Of a stretch of DNA of 38,295 bases, positions 17,753-25,081 are shown in pieces. The stretch comes from Rhodococcus sp. 105337 (lineage in GTDB: Bacteria > Actinomycetota > Actinomycetes > Mycobacteriales > Mycobacteriaceae), in NCBI RefSeq assembly GCF_012844225.1, contig NZ_JABAGQ010000018.1, forward strand, positions 1 to 38,295. Direction: 5' to 3'. Made by a program: the position numbers and the translations under genes. The first letter of the stretch is position 1. Each line of letters opens with the position of its first letter. The notes beneath the pieces are model-generated. The model was not told where the DNA came from. It saw only the letters and a program-made list of their open reading frames with translations, and did no database searches.

Positions 17753-18912
17753 TGGACCTCGAACTCGACGACGACACCCTCGCGTTCCGCGACGAGGTGC
17801 GCGCGTTCCTGAAAGAGAACGTGCCGCAGACTCCGCTGAAGTCCATGGACACCGCGGAAGGTTTCGAAGAACACCGCCGGTGGGAGCAGCAACTCGCCGA
17901 TGCGCGGATGTCGGTCGTGTCCTGGCCGGCCGAACTCGGTGGCCGCGATGCGAATTTGCAGCAGTGGGTCGTGTTCGAAGAGGAGTACTACCGTGCCGGT
18001 GCGCCCGGGCGCGTGAGCCAGAACGGCATCTTCCTGCTCGCCCCCACGCTTTTCGAACACGCGCACCCCGACCAGCTCGCACGGATCATGCCGCGCATGG
18101 CACGCGCCGACGACATCTGGGCCCAGGCCTGGTCCGAACCCGAGTCGGGCAGCGACCTCGCGTCGTTGCGCTCCACCGCGACTCGGGTCGACGGCGGCTG
18201 GCTGCTCAACGGCCAGAAGACCTGGAGCTCGCGTGCCTCGTACGCGGACATGGGTTTCGGTCTCTTCCGGTCCGACCCGGATGCGCAGCGACACAAGGGC
18301 ATCACGTACTACATGTTCGATCTGCGGGCCGAGGGCGTCACCGTCAGGCCCATTCCCCAGCTCGACGGTGAGCCGGGGTTCGCGGAGATCTTCCTCGAGA
18401 ACGTCTTCGTGCCCGACGATCCGGCGAACCCCGGCGAGTCCGGAGTGATCGGCGCGGTCAACGAGGGCTGGCGGGTTGCGATGAGCACCGCGTCCAACGA
18501 GCGCGGGCTGTCGCTGCGCTCCCCTGGCCGGTTCCTCGCGGCCACCGACCGCCTGCTGCGCAGCTACCGCGACTCCGACCTGCACGGCGATACGGCGACA
18601 CGCAACCGCGTGGCCGACGCGTGGATCGGCGCACGTGCCTACGAGCTGTCCACGTGGGCAACGGTCACCCGTCTGCAGAGTGGTGGCCAGCTGGGCGCGG
18701 AATCGTCGATCAACAAGGTGTTCTGGTCCGAGTGGGACATCGCGACCCACGAGACCGCTCTCGGCCTGCAGGGACCGGACGCCGAACTCGTCGACGGCTG
18801 GACCGACGGTTACCTGTTCTCACTGTCGGGCCCGATCTACGCCGGCACCAACGAAATCCAGAAGAACGTCATCGCCGAGCGGCTGCTCGGCCTTCCGAGG
18901 GGTGACCGATGA
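17752..18912 (+). CDS. fadE31: FadE31, acyl-CoA dehydrogenase
   Basis: A 386-residue acyl-CoA dehydrogenase with MSVVSWPAELGGRDANLQQW, the FAD-contact motif WAQAWSEPESGSDLASLRST and the C-terminal GPIYAGTNEIQKNVIAERLL. Matches remembered Rv3562c closely. In M. tuberculosis, FadE31 assembles with FadE32 or FadE33 as an alpha2-beta2 enzyme rather than a homotetramer. GTG 17752 begins on the last base of the echA13 stop codon; the end overlaps fadE32 as ATGA. Confidence 0.92.
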   Translation: MDLELDDDTLAFRDEVRAFLKENVPQTPLKSMDTAEGFEEHRRWEQQLADARMSVVSWPAELGGRDANLQQWVVFEEEYYRAGAPGRVSQNGIFLLAPTLFEHAHPDQLARIMPRMARADDIWAQAWSEPESGSDLASLRSTATRVDGGWLLNGQKTWSSRASYADMGFGLFRSDPDAQRHKGITYYMFDLRAEGVTVRPIPQLDGEPGFAEIFLENVFVPDDPANPGESGVIGAVNEGWRVAMSTASNERGLSLRSPGRFLAATDRLLRSYRDSDLHGDTATRNRVADAWIGARAYELSTWATVTRLQSGGQLGAESSINKVFWSEWDIATHETALGLQGPDAELVDGWTDGYLFSLSGPIYAGTNEIQKNVIAERLLGLPRGDR

Positions 18913-19886
18913 GATTCGCACTCGACGAGTCGCACGAAGACTTCGCGTCCAGCATCGACGCCCTGCTCACCAAGTCGGATATGCCCGCGGTGATCCGGGC
19001 CTGGAACACCGGCGACACCACCGCCGGTCTCGCAGTGTGGCAGCGGCTCGCCGACACCGGCGTCAACGGGTTGCTCGTCCCCGAGGAGCACGACGGTCTC
19101 GGTGCCGACGCGGTCGACCTCGTCGTTGCCCTCGAGCAACTGGGCCGCCACGCCGTTCCCGGACCGGTCGTCGAGACCGTCGCGGTGGCGCCGGCGTTGC
19201 TCTCCGCCGTGGCACCCGAGAAACTCGCCGCGCTCGCCGGCGGGTCGCTCGCCACCGTCGCTTTCGCACCGCATGTCCCCTATGCGGTGGACACCGACGT
19301 CGCGGCCCTGGTGCTGCACGTCGCCGACGGAACCGTGTCGGTGGGCACTGCCGGACCTGCGCGCGAGTCGGTCGATCGGTCACGCCGCCTGTCCGAAGTC
19401 TCGCCGTCCGAGACGCTCGGCACGACCGATACGGCCGCGGCGTTCGACATCGGCGTACTCGCGTCGGCCGCTCAGTTGCAGGGTCTCGGCCGGACGTTGC
19501 TCGAGACGACCGTCGAATACGCGCAGCAGCGCAAGCAGTTCGGACGGGCGATCGGCTCCTTCCAGGCGATCAAGCACCACCTCGCCGAGGTGGCCGTGGG
19601 TCTGGAGATGGCCCGCCCTCTCCTGCACGGCGCCGCACTCGCGATGCGCGACGGGCTTCCGACCGCGTCGCGCGACGTCTCGGCCGCCAAGGTGGCCTGC
19701 GGGGACGCCGCGTACCGGGCCGCTCGCACCGCACTGCAAGTGCACGGCGCGATCGGCTACACCCAGGAATACGACCTGTCGTTGTGGATCACCAAGGTCC
19801 GTGCCCTCGTCACCGCCTGGGGCACGCCGGACGCACACCGGGCGCGGATCGTCGACGCGCTGGAGAAGGCCGAGGTGGCGTCGTGA
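18909..19886 (+). CDS. fadE32: FadE32, acyl-CoA dehydrogenase subunit
   Basis: A 325-residue acyl-CoA dehydrogenase-type subunit, shorter than the usual 380-400. Visible motifs: GLLVPEEHDGLGADAVDLVV, VEYAQQRKQFGRAIGSFQAIKHHLAEV (C-terminal helical FAD domain) and LQVHGAIGYTQEYDLSLWI. The N-terminal and middle domains are abbreviated, as in the beta subunits of steroid alpha2-beta2 dehydrogenases. Translational coupling on both sides (ATGA with fadE31, GTGA with fadE33) fits obligate subunits. Confidence 0.9.
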   Translation: MRFALDESHEDFASSIDALLTKSDMPAVIRAWNTGDTTAGLAVWQRLADTGVNGLLVPEEHDGLGADAVDLVVALEQLGRHAVPGPVVETVAVAPALLSAVAPEKLAALAGGSLATVAFAPHVPYAVDTDVAALVLHVADGTVSVGTAGPARESVDRSRRLSEVSPSETLGTTDTAAAFDIGVLASAAQLQGLGRTLLETTVEYAQQRKQFGRAIGSFQAIKHHLAEVAVGLEMARPLLHGAALAMRDGLPTASRDVSAAKVACGDAAYRAARTALQVHGAIGYTQEYDLSLWITKVRALVTAWGTPDAHRARIVDALEKAEVAS

Positions 19887-20932
19887 CGTTCGAATCCGAA
19901 GACCGCGCTGCACTGCGCGAGTCGGTGCGGATGCTGCTCGCCAAGCACTCCGACTCCGCCGCGGTGCGCAAAGCGATCGCCTCGCCCGACGGGTACGACG
20001 CCGACCTGTGGACACGGCTCGTCGAGCAGGTGGGCGTGGCCGCGCTTGCGATCCCGGAAGAATACGACGGTGTCGGCGCGTCTCTCGCCGAAACCCACGT
20101 GGTCCTCGAAGAACTCGGCCGCACGCTCGCACCCACGCCGTTCCTCGGCTCCGCGGTTCTCGCCGCGCAGGCGCTGCTGCTGTCCGGTGACGCCGACGCC
20201 GCAGGGCGGCTGTTGCCCGGAATCGCCGCCGGCGAGATCGTGGCCGTGTGCTGGGCGTCGAAATCCGGCTGGGACACCCCCGGTGTCGTCGCCGACGGTG
20301 ACGTCCTGACGGGCACCGCTCACTATGTGCTCGGTGGAGACGTGGCATCGGCACTGCTCGTGCTGGCCACCGACGGCGACACGACCGCGTTGTTCGAGGT
20401 GGACCCCGCCGCGGAGGGGGTGACGCGCCGCCGGGTACCCACAATGGATCCCACCCGCAGTCTGGCGGAGGTCTCGTTCTCCGGGGTCACCGGTACCCGT
20501 GTGCCGTGTCCTTCCGACCTCGTCGAGCGATTGCGGTCGGTCGCGGTGATCGCGGTGTCGGCCGAGCAGGTCGGGGCGGCGCAGGCAGCGCTCGATCTCA
20601 CCGTCGAGTACACCAAGAACCGCAAGCAGTTCGGCCGGGTGATCGGGTCGTTCCAGGCACTCAAGCACCGCATGGCCGACATGTACGCGCTCGTCGAGAC
20701 CGCGCGGTCGATGTCGTATGCCGCTGCACTGTCGCAGGACCCGCAGGACGCGTACGCCGCCAAGGTCTACTGTTCGGAGGCCTTCGAGCAGGTCGCGTCG
20801 GAAACGATCCAGTTGCACGGCGGCATCGCCATCACGTGGGAGCACGACGCGCAGTTGTACTTCAAGCGTGCCCACGGCACCGCCCAGTTGTTCGGTCCAC
20901 CACGCGCGTACCTGCAGGCGATCGCGGGCTGA
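19883..20932 (+). CDS. fadE33: FadE33, acyl-CoA dehydrogenase subunit
   Basis: A 349-residue acyl-CoA dehydrogenase-type subunit, GTG start coupled to the fadE32 stop. Motifs: AALAIPEEYDGVGASLAETHV, VEYTKNRKQFGRVIGSFQALKHRMADM and IQLHGGIAITWEHDAQLYFKRA. It resembles fadE32 in layout and is the last gene of the fadD3 operon. Expected to act with FadE31 or FadE32 on a ring-opened CoA thioester, as proposed for M. tuberculosis. Confidence 0.9.
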   Translation: MTFESEDRAALRESVRMLLAKHSDSAAVRKAIASPDGYDADLWTRLVEQVGVAALAIPEEYDGVGASLAETHVVLEELGRTLAPTPFLGSAVLAAQALLLSGDADAAGRLLPGIAAGEIVAVCWASKSGWDTPGVVADGDVLTGTAHYVLGGDVASALLVLATDGDTTALFEVDPAAEGVTRRRVPTMDPTRSLAEVSFSGVTGTRVPCPSDLVERLRSVAVIAVSAEQVGAAQAALDLTVEYTKNRKQFGRVIGSFQALKHRMADMYALVETARSMSYAAALSQDPQDAYAAKVYCSEAFEQVASETIQLHGGIAITWEHDAQLYFKRAHGTAQLFGPPRAYLQAIAG

Positions 20933-20977
20933 CCGGGAATTCGTCTTTCGTCCGTGCCGTTTCTCCATGTCTGGACC

Positions 20978-21017
20978 GCGCCACCTCGTAGCCCTGCACC
21001 AGGGCTCGGGGTGGCGC
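20978..21017 (+). terminator. Two-tier hairpin after the fadD3-fadE33 operon
   Basis: GCGCCACC (20978-20985) pairs with GGTGGCGC (21010-21017), enclosing a second stem GCCCT / AGGGC (20991-20995 with 21001-21005). It lies 46 bases after the fadE33 stop and before the aldo/keto reductase. Confidence 0.65.
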
Positions 21018-21069
21018 ACCCGGCATGCACGGATGATTGAGCCGGAGCCGCAGTGGTTAGCCTTGAGGG

Positions 21070-21945
21070 ATGACGACTCCCGACATCACGCTGAATTCCG
21101 GAACCACGATCCCGCAGCTCGGCCTGGGAGTGTGGCAGGCCGACAACGAGGAAACCGAGAGCGCAGTCCGATTCGCGCTCGACGAGGCCGGATACCGGCA
21201 CATCGACACGGCAGCCGCGTACGGCAACGAAGAAGGCGTCGGTCGGGGTCTCGCCTCGTCGTCCGTCCCGCGTGAGGACATCTTCCTCACGACGAAGCTC
21301 TGGAATTCCGACCAGGGCTACGACCGGGCGCTGGCAGCGTTCGACGAGAGCCTCACCCGTCTGGGCACCGACTACGTGGATCTGTACCTCATCCACTGGC
21401 CCCTGCAGGACAACGACCGGCTGCTGCGCACCTGGGAGGCGCTCGAGAAGATCGCCGAATCCGGTAAGGCGAAAGCAATCGGTGTGTGCAACTTCGAGCC
21501 GCATCATCTCCAGTTGCTCGTCGACCGCGGCGGCATGCTTCCCGCGGTCGATCAGGTGGAACTCCACCCGCATCTCCCCCAGCACGAAATCCGCACCTTC
21601 GCATCCGAGCACGACATCGCCGTCGAATCGTGGAGCCCTCTCGGCGGCACCAGCAACGCCGGCTGGGGCCCGCTCTCGAAGCCGAACACCCTTCTCACCG
21701 ACCCGATCATCACGCGGATCGCGGACCGGCACAGCGTGTCGCCGGCACAGGTGCTCATCCGCTGGCACCTGCAGAACGGACTCATCGTGATCCCGAAGTC
21801 GGTCCACAACGATCGCATCGCCCAGAACATCGACGTGTTCGATTTCGAACTCGACGACCTCGATCTGAGCGAGATCGCGACGCTCGACGACGGTGTCCGG
21901 GTCGGGATGCATCCGGACGAGATGAACATGGGTGCCCCTGCCTGA
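21070..21945 (+). CDS. Aldo/keto reductase (2,5-diketo-D-gluconate-reductase-like)
   Basis: A 291-residue NADPH-dependent TIM-barrel reductase. The AKR tetrad is visible: Asp in YRHIDTAAAYGNEEGVG, Tyr in the same segment, Lys in FLTTKLWNSDQGYD and His in LYLIHWPLQ; the cofactor motif VIPKSVHNDRIAQNIDVFDF is near the C-terminus. It resembles actinobacterial Rv2971/DkgA-type enzymes. The substrate is unknown. It is separated from the HIP operon by a terminator, so a role in steroid catabolism is not implied. Confidence 0.9.
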   Translation: MTTPDITLNSGTTIPQLGLGVWQADNEETESAVRFALDEAGYRHIDTAAAYGNEEGVGRGLASSSVPREDIFLTTKLWNSDQGYDRALAAFDESLTRLGTDYVDLYLIHWPLQDNDRLLRTWEALEKIAESGKAKAIGVCNFEPHHLQLLVDRGGMLPAVDQVELHPHLPQHEIRTFASEHDIAVESWSPLGGTSNAGWGPLSKPNTLLTDPIITRIADRHSVSPAQVLIRWHLQNGLIVIPKSVHNDRIAQNIDVFDFELDDLDLSEIATLDDGVRVGMHPDEMNMGAPA

Positions 21946-21963
21946 TCCCTTCCCTTCCGGGAG

Positions 21964-21977
21964 TAGAACGTGTTCTC
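21964..21977 (+). promoter_or_regulatory. Near-match KstR box in front of the acetoacetate-decarboxylase-like gene
   Basis: TAGAACGTGTTCTC fits TnnAACnnGTTnnA at six of seven fixed positions (final C instead of A) and contains the perfect inner palindrome AGAACGTGTTCT. It lies 34 bases before the chosen start of the next gene. Confidence 0.6.
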
Positions 21978-22011
21978 ATTGCTGCACGCGTTCCACGTCG
22001 GAGAGGCAGCG

Positions 22012-22755
22012 ATGAGCGACACGACCACCCATTCGATCCTGGGAACTCCGGTCGAGATGCCGGTACAGGTCCGGACCGCGACCGCATTCATGGGCGTGTT
22101 CTCGGTTCCTGCGGCACGTGCGCAAGCCCTGATCGCCCCCACGGGCCTCGATATCCTCCGGTACCGGCCGGGTCGAGGACTGTGCACGCTGGTGTTCGTC
22201 GACTACGTCGACGGTGATCTCGGGCCGTACAACGAGTTCGGAGTCTGCTTTCTCGTCCGCGATCACGAGCGAGCCGGTGGGGGCGTGGTGCAGGACGTAC
22301 GGCAGTTGGTGACCGGCGGTGCCGGCGCGCTGATCCATCGTCTGCCCGTGGACGGAGAGTTCACGCTCGCGGCCGGTCGCGGCATATGGGGTTTCCCGAA
22401 GACCTTGGCCGACTTCGACGCCGATCACCGGGGCAACATCAAGCGAGGTTCGGTGAGCGCCGACGGAGCGCTCATCGCGAAGCTGACCGTCGCGCCCGGG
22501 ATCGGGCTTCCCGGCAAGGGGATCGCCGCCTCTCTCGCCGCCTACTCCCACCTCGACGGGACGACGCGACGCACCACCTGGTCGATGAATCCCAGTGGGG
22601 TGCGCACCCGGCCGGGAGGGGCCACACTCGAACTCGGATCGCATCCCATCGCGGACGAACTGCGGTCGCTCGGCCTGCCTCGTCGCGCGCTCGTCACCTC
22701 GTCCATTCCGGATCTGAAGATGACGTTCGGGGACGCCACCCGGGTGACTTCGTAG
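22012..22755 (+). CDS. Acetoacetate-decarboxylase-like (ADC fold) protein
   Basis: A 247-residue ADC-superfamily protein. ATG 22012 is chosen because GGAGAGG lies about six bases upstream; the ATG at 21970 falls inside the KstR-like box. The fold is marked by CTLVFVDYVDGDLGPYNEFGV (YNE, Glu75), and by GIWGFPKTLADFD, where Lys130 corresponds to the Schiff-base lysine. Classical decarboxylase has two adjacent lysines; here the second position is Thr131. The real reaction may therefore be a decarboxylation, or an aldolase/dehydratase type as in other ADC-like proteins. Converges with the GntR gene across a tandem repeat. Confidence 0.8.
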   Translation: MSDTTTHSILGTPVEMPVQVRTATAFMGVFSVPAARAQALIAPTGLDILRYRPGRGLCTLVFVDYVDGDLGPYNEFGVCFLVRDHERAGGGVVQDVRQLVTGGAGALIHRLPVDGEFTLAAGRGIWGFPKTLADFDADHRGNIKRGSVSADGALIAKLTVAPGIGLPGKGIAASLAAYSHLDGTTRRTTWSMNPSGVRTRPGGATLELGSHPIADELRSLGLPRRALVTSSIPDLKMTFGDATRVTS

Positions 22756-22837
22756 ACCCCCGCCCTTCCGGGACCCCGCCCTTCCGGGACCCCGCCCTTC
22801 CGGGACCCCCGCCTTTCTGGAACCGCTGCCTTCCTAG
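22755..22837. repeat. Five tandem 16-17-bp GC-rich repeats between convergent genes
   Basis: Units GACCCCCGCCCTTCCGG, GACCCCGCCCTTCCGG (twice), GACCCCCGCCTTTCTGG and the diverged AACCGCTGCCTTCCTAG run head to tail from 22755. The block fills the whole gap between the stop codons of the ADC-like gene and the GntR gene and touches both. No stable hairpin is formed by a unit beyond a short CCC/GGG pairing. Confidence 0.85.
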
Positions 22838-23526
22838 AGCACGACTCCGTCCCCGGCGCCCTGGAGTCCGCGGAGACGGCGCACGGCGTCGTCGAGGTGC
22901 TCGTCGAGCATGCGGTGCACATGGTCGGCCGGCGCGGACCGGATGGCGGTGCGCAACACGACGTGCTCGTCGACCTGCTCGCCGAGGACGGGATAGGTGG
23001 TCTGCAGCGCACCCAGGCACATGCGGGTCTCGACCAGAAGGGTGCGCGCCGCCCGGATGAGCCGCGGGCTCGACGAACTCGCCACCAGAATTTCGTGGAA
23101 GCGCTGATCGCCGTCGGACACACCGGCCGGGTCGTCGCGCTCGGCGGCAGCGCGCATCGCGTCGACCGCGGGGCCGAGATCGTGCCACGCCTGCTCCCGG
23201 CGGCCTTCGAGGATCAGGTCGAGGGCGCCACCCTCGATGACCCGGCGGCTGCGGTAGATGTCGACGACGTCGTCGAAAGTCAGTTCCGTGACGAAGATTC
23301 CGCGATTCCGGATGCTGTAGAGCAGCCCCTCCGAGAGCAAGCGCTGCATCGCTTCGCGAAGCGGTCCGCGCGACACCGCGAAATGCGTCGCGAGTTCGGC
23401 TTCCCCCAATTGGGTGCCCGGTGCAAGTGCGCCCTTGACGATGGCGGACCGAAGCTGTTCCGCGATGAGTTCCGCTGTCGACGGTCGCGCGACAGGCCGG
23501 AGATCGTCGAGATCACCGAGCGCCAT
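22834..23526 (-). CDS. GntR-family transcriptional regulator, FadR/FCD subfamily
   Basis: A 230-residue regulator. The N-terminal winged helix-turn-helix is clear: STAELIAEQLRSAIVKGALAPG, GEAELATHFAVSRGPLREAMQRLLSEGLL (about residues 16-70). The all-helical FCD ligand domain follows, with VVDIYRSRRVIEG and DQRFHEILVASSSSPRLIRAA. ATG 23526 lies inside the end of the upstream racemase-like gene (14-base overlap), so regulator and enzymes are one operon. FadR-type regulators bind TnGTnnACnA-like palindromes, which fits the GATTGTTGACAAT boxes at 25042 and 30793. Ligand unknown. Confidence 0.9.
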   Translation of the reverse strand: MALGDLDDLRPVARPSTAELIAEQLRSAIVKGALAPGTQLGEAELATHFAVSRGPLREAMQRLLSEGLLYSIRNRGIFVTELTFDDVVDIYRSRRVIEGGALDLILEGRREQAWHDLGPAVDAMRAAAERDDPAGVSDGDQRFHEILVASSSSPRLIRAARTLLVETRMCLGALQTTYPVLGEQVDEHVVLRTAIRSAPADHVHRMLDEHLDDAVRRLRGLQGAGDGVVL

Positions 23527-24256
23527 GATCGATACCTTCCTCGAACAAAGTGCCCAGTTCCGGGCGTATCACTGTACATCCGGCCAGTCGCAAGCCCTGC
23601 CACAGCGTCACCTGATTTGCGGTGAGAACCGGTTTCCCGACGTGCTTTTCGAGTTCTCGGAGAATGCGCAGGGTGTGCATCGCGGTATCGGGGACGAGGA
23701 TCGCGTCGGCATCCGGATGGTCACCGGCCGCAGCGAGGTCCAGCACGTCGTCCGCGGAGAGCGTGCCCACCTCGGCGGCCGTGTCGATCCCCGCGACACC
23801 GAACGACACCACGTCGCTCCCTGTTGCGGTGAGAAACTCGACGAACAGTGCGCCGACATCGCGGGGATAGCTCGCGGCCACCGCGACGCGCGTCGAACCC
23901 AGAGCGGTCAATGCGTCGACGAACGCGAAGCTCGTACTCGATGCGGGCACGCCCCCGGCCGCGACAGACAGGTCGTCGACTTGCGTGCGCGCGCCCTCCA
24001 GCCCGTATACGAAACTGCCCGATGTGCACGCCCACATCACCGAATCCGGGTTTTCCGGTGCCAAGAGGGCTGCACCGGCCGCGAGTTTCCGCGGACCGCC
24101 CAGGTCGAGCAGCTCGGGTACCGCGTGCAGATCGGTGCCGTAGATATGCGCGACGGGCAAAGCGGCGCCTACGAGTTCCGCGGCGAACACGAAGTCGTCT
24201 TCTGCGGCATGGCCGGGATAGATGATCCCCACCTTCGAGGAACGGTCCTGCTGCAT
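23513..24256 (-). CDS. Asp/Glu racemase / arylmalonate decarboxylase superfamily enzyme, single N-terminal cysteine
   Basis: A 247-residue member of the Asp/Glu/hydantoin racemase, maleate isomerase and arylmalonate decarboxylase superfamily. ATG 24256 shares a base with the preceding stop (TGATG). The first catalytic cysteine is present (VMWACTSGSF, Cys77). At the second position, where family enzymes read SCTN, this protein reads PDTAMHT, placing Asp190 where the cysteine should be. It is therefore neither a two-cysteine racemase nor a standard AMDase, which keeps only the second cysteine. Likely acts on an alpha-substituted carboxylate. Not MurI: length and motifs differ. Confidence 0.82.
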   Translation of the reverse strand: MQQDRSSKVGIIYPGHAAEDDFVFAAELVGAALPVAHIYGTDLHAVPELLDLGGPRKLAAGAALLAPENPDSVMWACTSGSFVYGLEGARTQVDDLSVAAGGVPASSTSFAFVDALTALGSTRVAVAASYPRDVGALFVEFLTATGSDVVSFGVAGIDTAAEVGTLSADDVLDLAAAGDHPDADAILVPDTAMHTLRILRELEKHVGKPVLTANQVTLWQGLRLAGCTVIRPELGTLFEEGIDHGAR

Positions 24257-24996
24257 CAGAAAACTCCTCTCAGCCATTTCCCCGGTCCGGTCATCGGCAA
24301 TCTCATCCGACCGAGACATGCCCAGATGGTGAGCTGGTTCGCTGTGAGCACGGGCTTGCCGAGTTCTTGCTCGAGCGGGGCGATGAGGTCATAGGTGGGC
24401 AGATTGGTGCAGCTGACGAAGATCGCTTCGGAATCGGGACTGTCCGCGGCGATGATTCGCTCGGCGATGGTGCGGTAGTTGACTTTCCAGATGCCGCCGC
24501 CGAGTCCCAGGTGGGTCGACCGGACCACCTCGGTCCCGGCTTCGGCGAGAAAGCTGTGCAGGAGTTTGGTCAGTTGCTCGTCGTACGGGGTGATCACCGA
24601 GATCCGCGTGAGCTCGAGGTCGTGCAGTGCTTCGAGTAGCGCCCCGGACGTGGTGACCGCGCAGGCGGCGCCGGCCTCGCAGATGGCGTCACACAAGGTC
24701 TTCTCGTAGCCGATACCTTTGATGAAGCTGCCGGAGGTGCACAGATAGGCGACCACTTCCGGTTCCACGTGCAGCACGTCGCGGGTAGCGGTGACGAGGT
24801 GTCTTCGCTCCGAAACCAATTCGGCCATCTCCAGACTGACCGGGACCGGTTCGTAGGGTGTCCGCGCCAGGTGCAGACTCACCTCGAGCGGTGCCCAGCG
24901 CCATAGTTCGCGCTCGAGAGCGAGATCGAAAGGCGCGATGATGCCCACTCCGCGCTGTGCCAGAGGCCCCTCGAATTCGGGGATGTCCAGTTCCAT
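24256..24996 (-). CDS. Asp/Glu racemase / maleate isomerase superfamily enzyme with both cysteines
   Basis: A 246-residue paralogue of the downstream gene. Both active-site cysteines are present: AYLCTSGSF (Cys86) and FVSCTNLPT (Cys196), as in maleate cis-trans isomerase and two-base racemases. ATG 24996 has GGGGGA five bases upstream. It is the first gene of the minus-strand operon that ends with the GntR regulator, and diverges from the 2-hydroxyacid dehydrogenase across the GATTGTTGACAAT box. Substrate unknown; candidates are an alpha-substituted malonate, an amino-acid derivative or a maleate-like diacid. Confidence 0.85.
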   Translation of the reverse strand: MELDIPEFEGPLAQRGVGIIAPFDLALERELWRWAPLEVSLHLARTPYEPVPVSLEMAELVSERRHLVTATRDVLHVEPEVVAYLCTSGSFIKGIGYEKTLCDAICEAGAACAVTTSGALLEALHDLELTRISVITPYDEQLTKLLHSFLAEAGTEVVRSTHLGLGGGIWKVNYRTIAERIIAADSPDSEAIFVSCTNLPTYDLIAPLEQELGKPVLTANQLTIWACLGRMRLPMTGPGKWLRGVF

Positions 24997-25042
24997 GCAG
25001 TCCCCCGAACGACGTCCATTCCGGCAATCCCCCGGCAGGTAG

Positions 25043-25054
25043 ATTGTTGACAAT
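25043..25054. promoter_or_regulatory. GntR/FCD-type operator ATTGTTGACAAT (copy 1)
   Basis: ATTGT and ACAAT are exact inverted repeats around a central TG; the flanking bases extend it to GATTGT..ACAATC. It lies between the divergent racemase-like operon and the dehydrogenase-amidase unit and overlaps the -35 hexamer TTGACA of the latter. The identical core occurs again at 30794-30805. It fits the FadR-subfamily pattern TnGTnnACnA. Confidence 0.72.
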
Positions 25055-25075
25055 CATACGATGCGCTCATACGGT
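25047..25075 (+). promoter_or_regulatory. Promoter of the dehydrogenase-amidase unit
   Basis: TTGACA (25047-25052), a 17-base spacer, TACGGT (25070-25075). Transcription would begin at about 25082, on the GTG start codon itself, giving a leaderless message. The -35 box lies inside the GntR-type operator, so binding would block transcription. Confidence 0.6.
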
Positions 25076-25081
25076 GTCAAC

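Noticed and set aside
22755-22837. Tandem repeats as a CRISPR array
   Set aside because: The units are contiguous without unique spacers and no cas genes are present.
23513-24996. Glutamate racemase (MurI) annotation for the two racemase-like genes
   Set aside because: Length, motifs (CTSGSF, SCTNLPT) and context fit the maleate isomerase/AMDase branch, not cell-wall MurI.
25061-25081. ATG 25061 as start of the hydroxyacid dehydrogenase
   Set aside because: It lies between the -35 and -10 boxes of the best promoter and lacks a ribosome-binding site.
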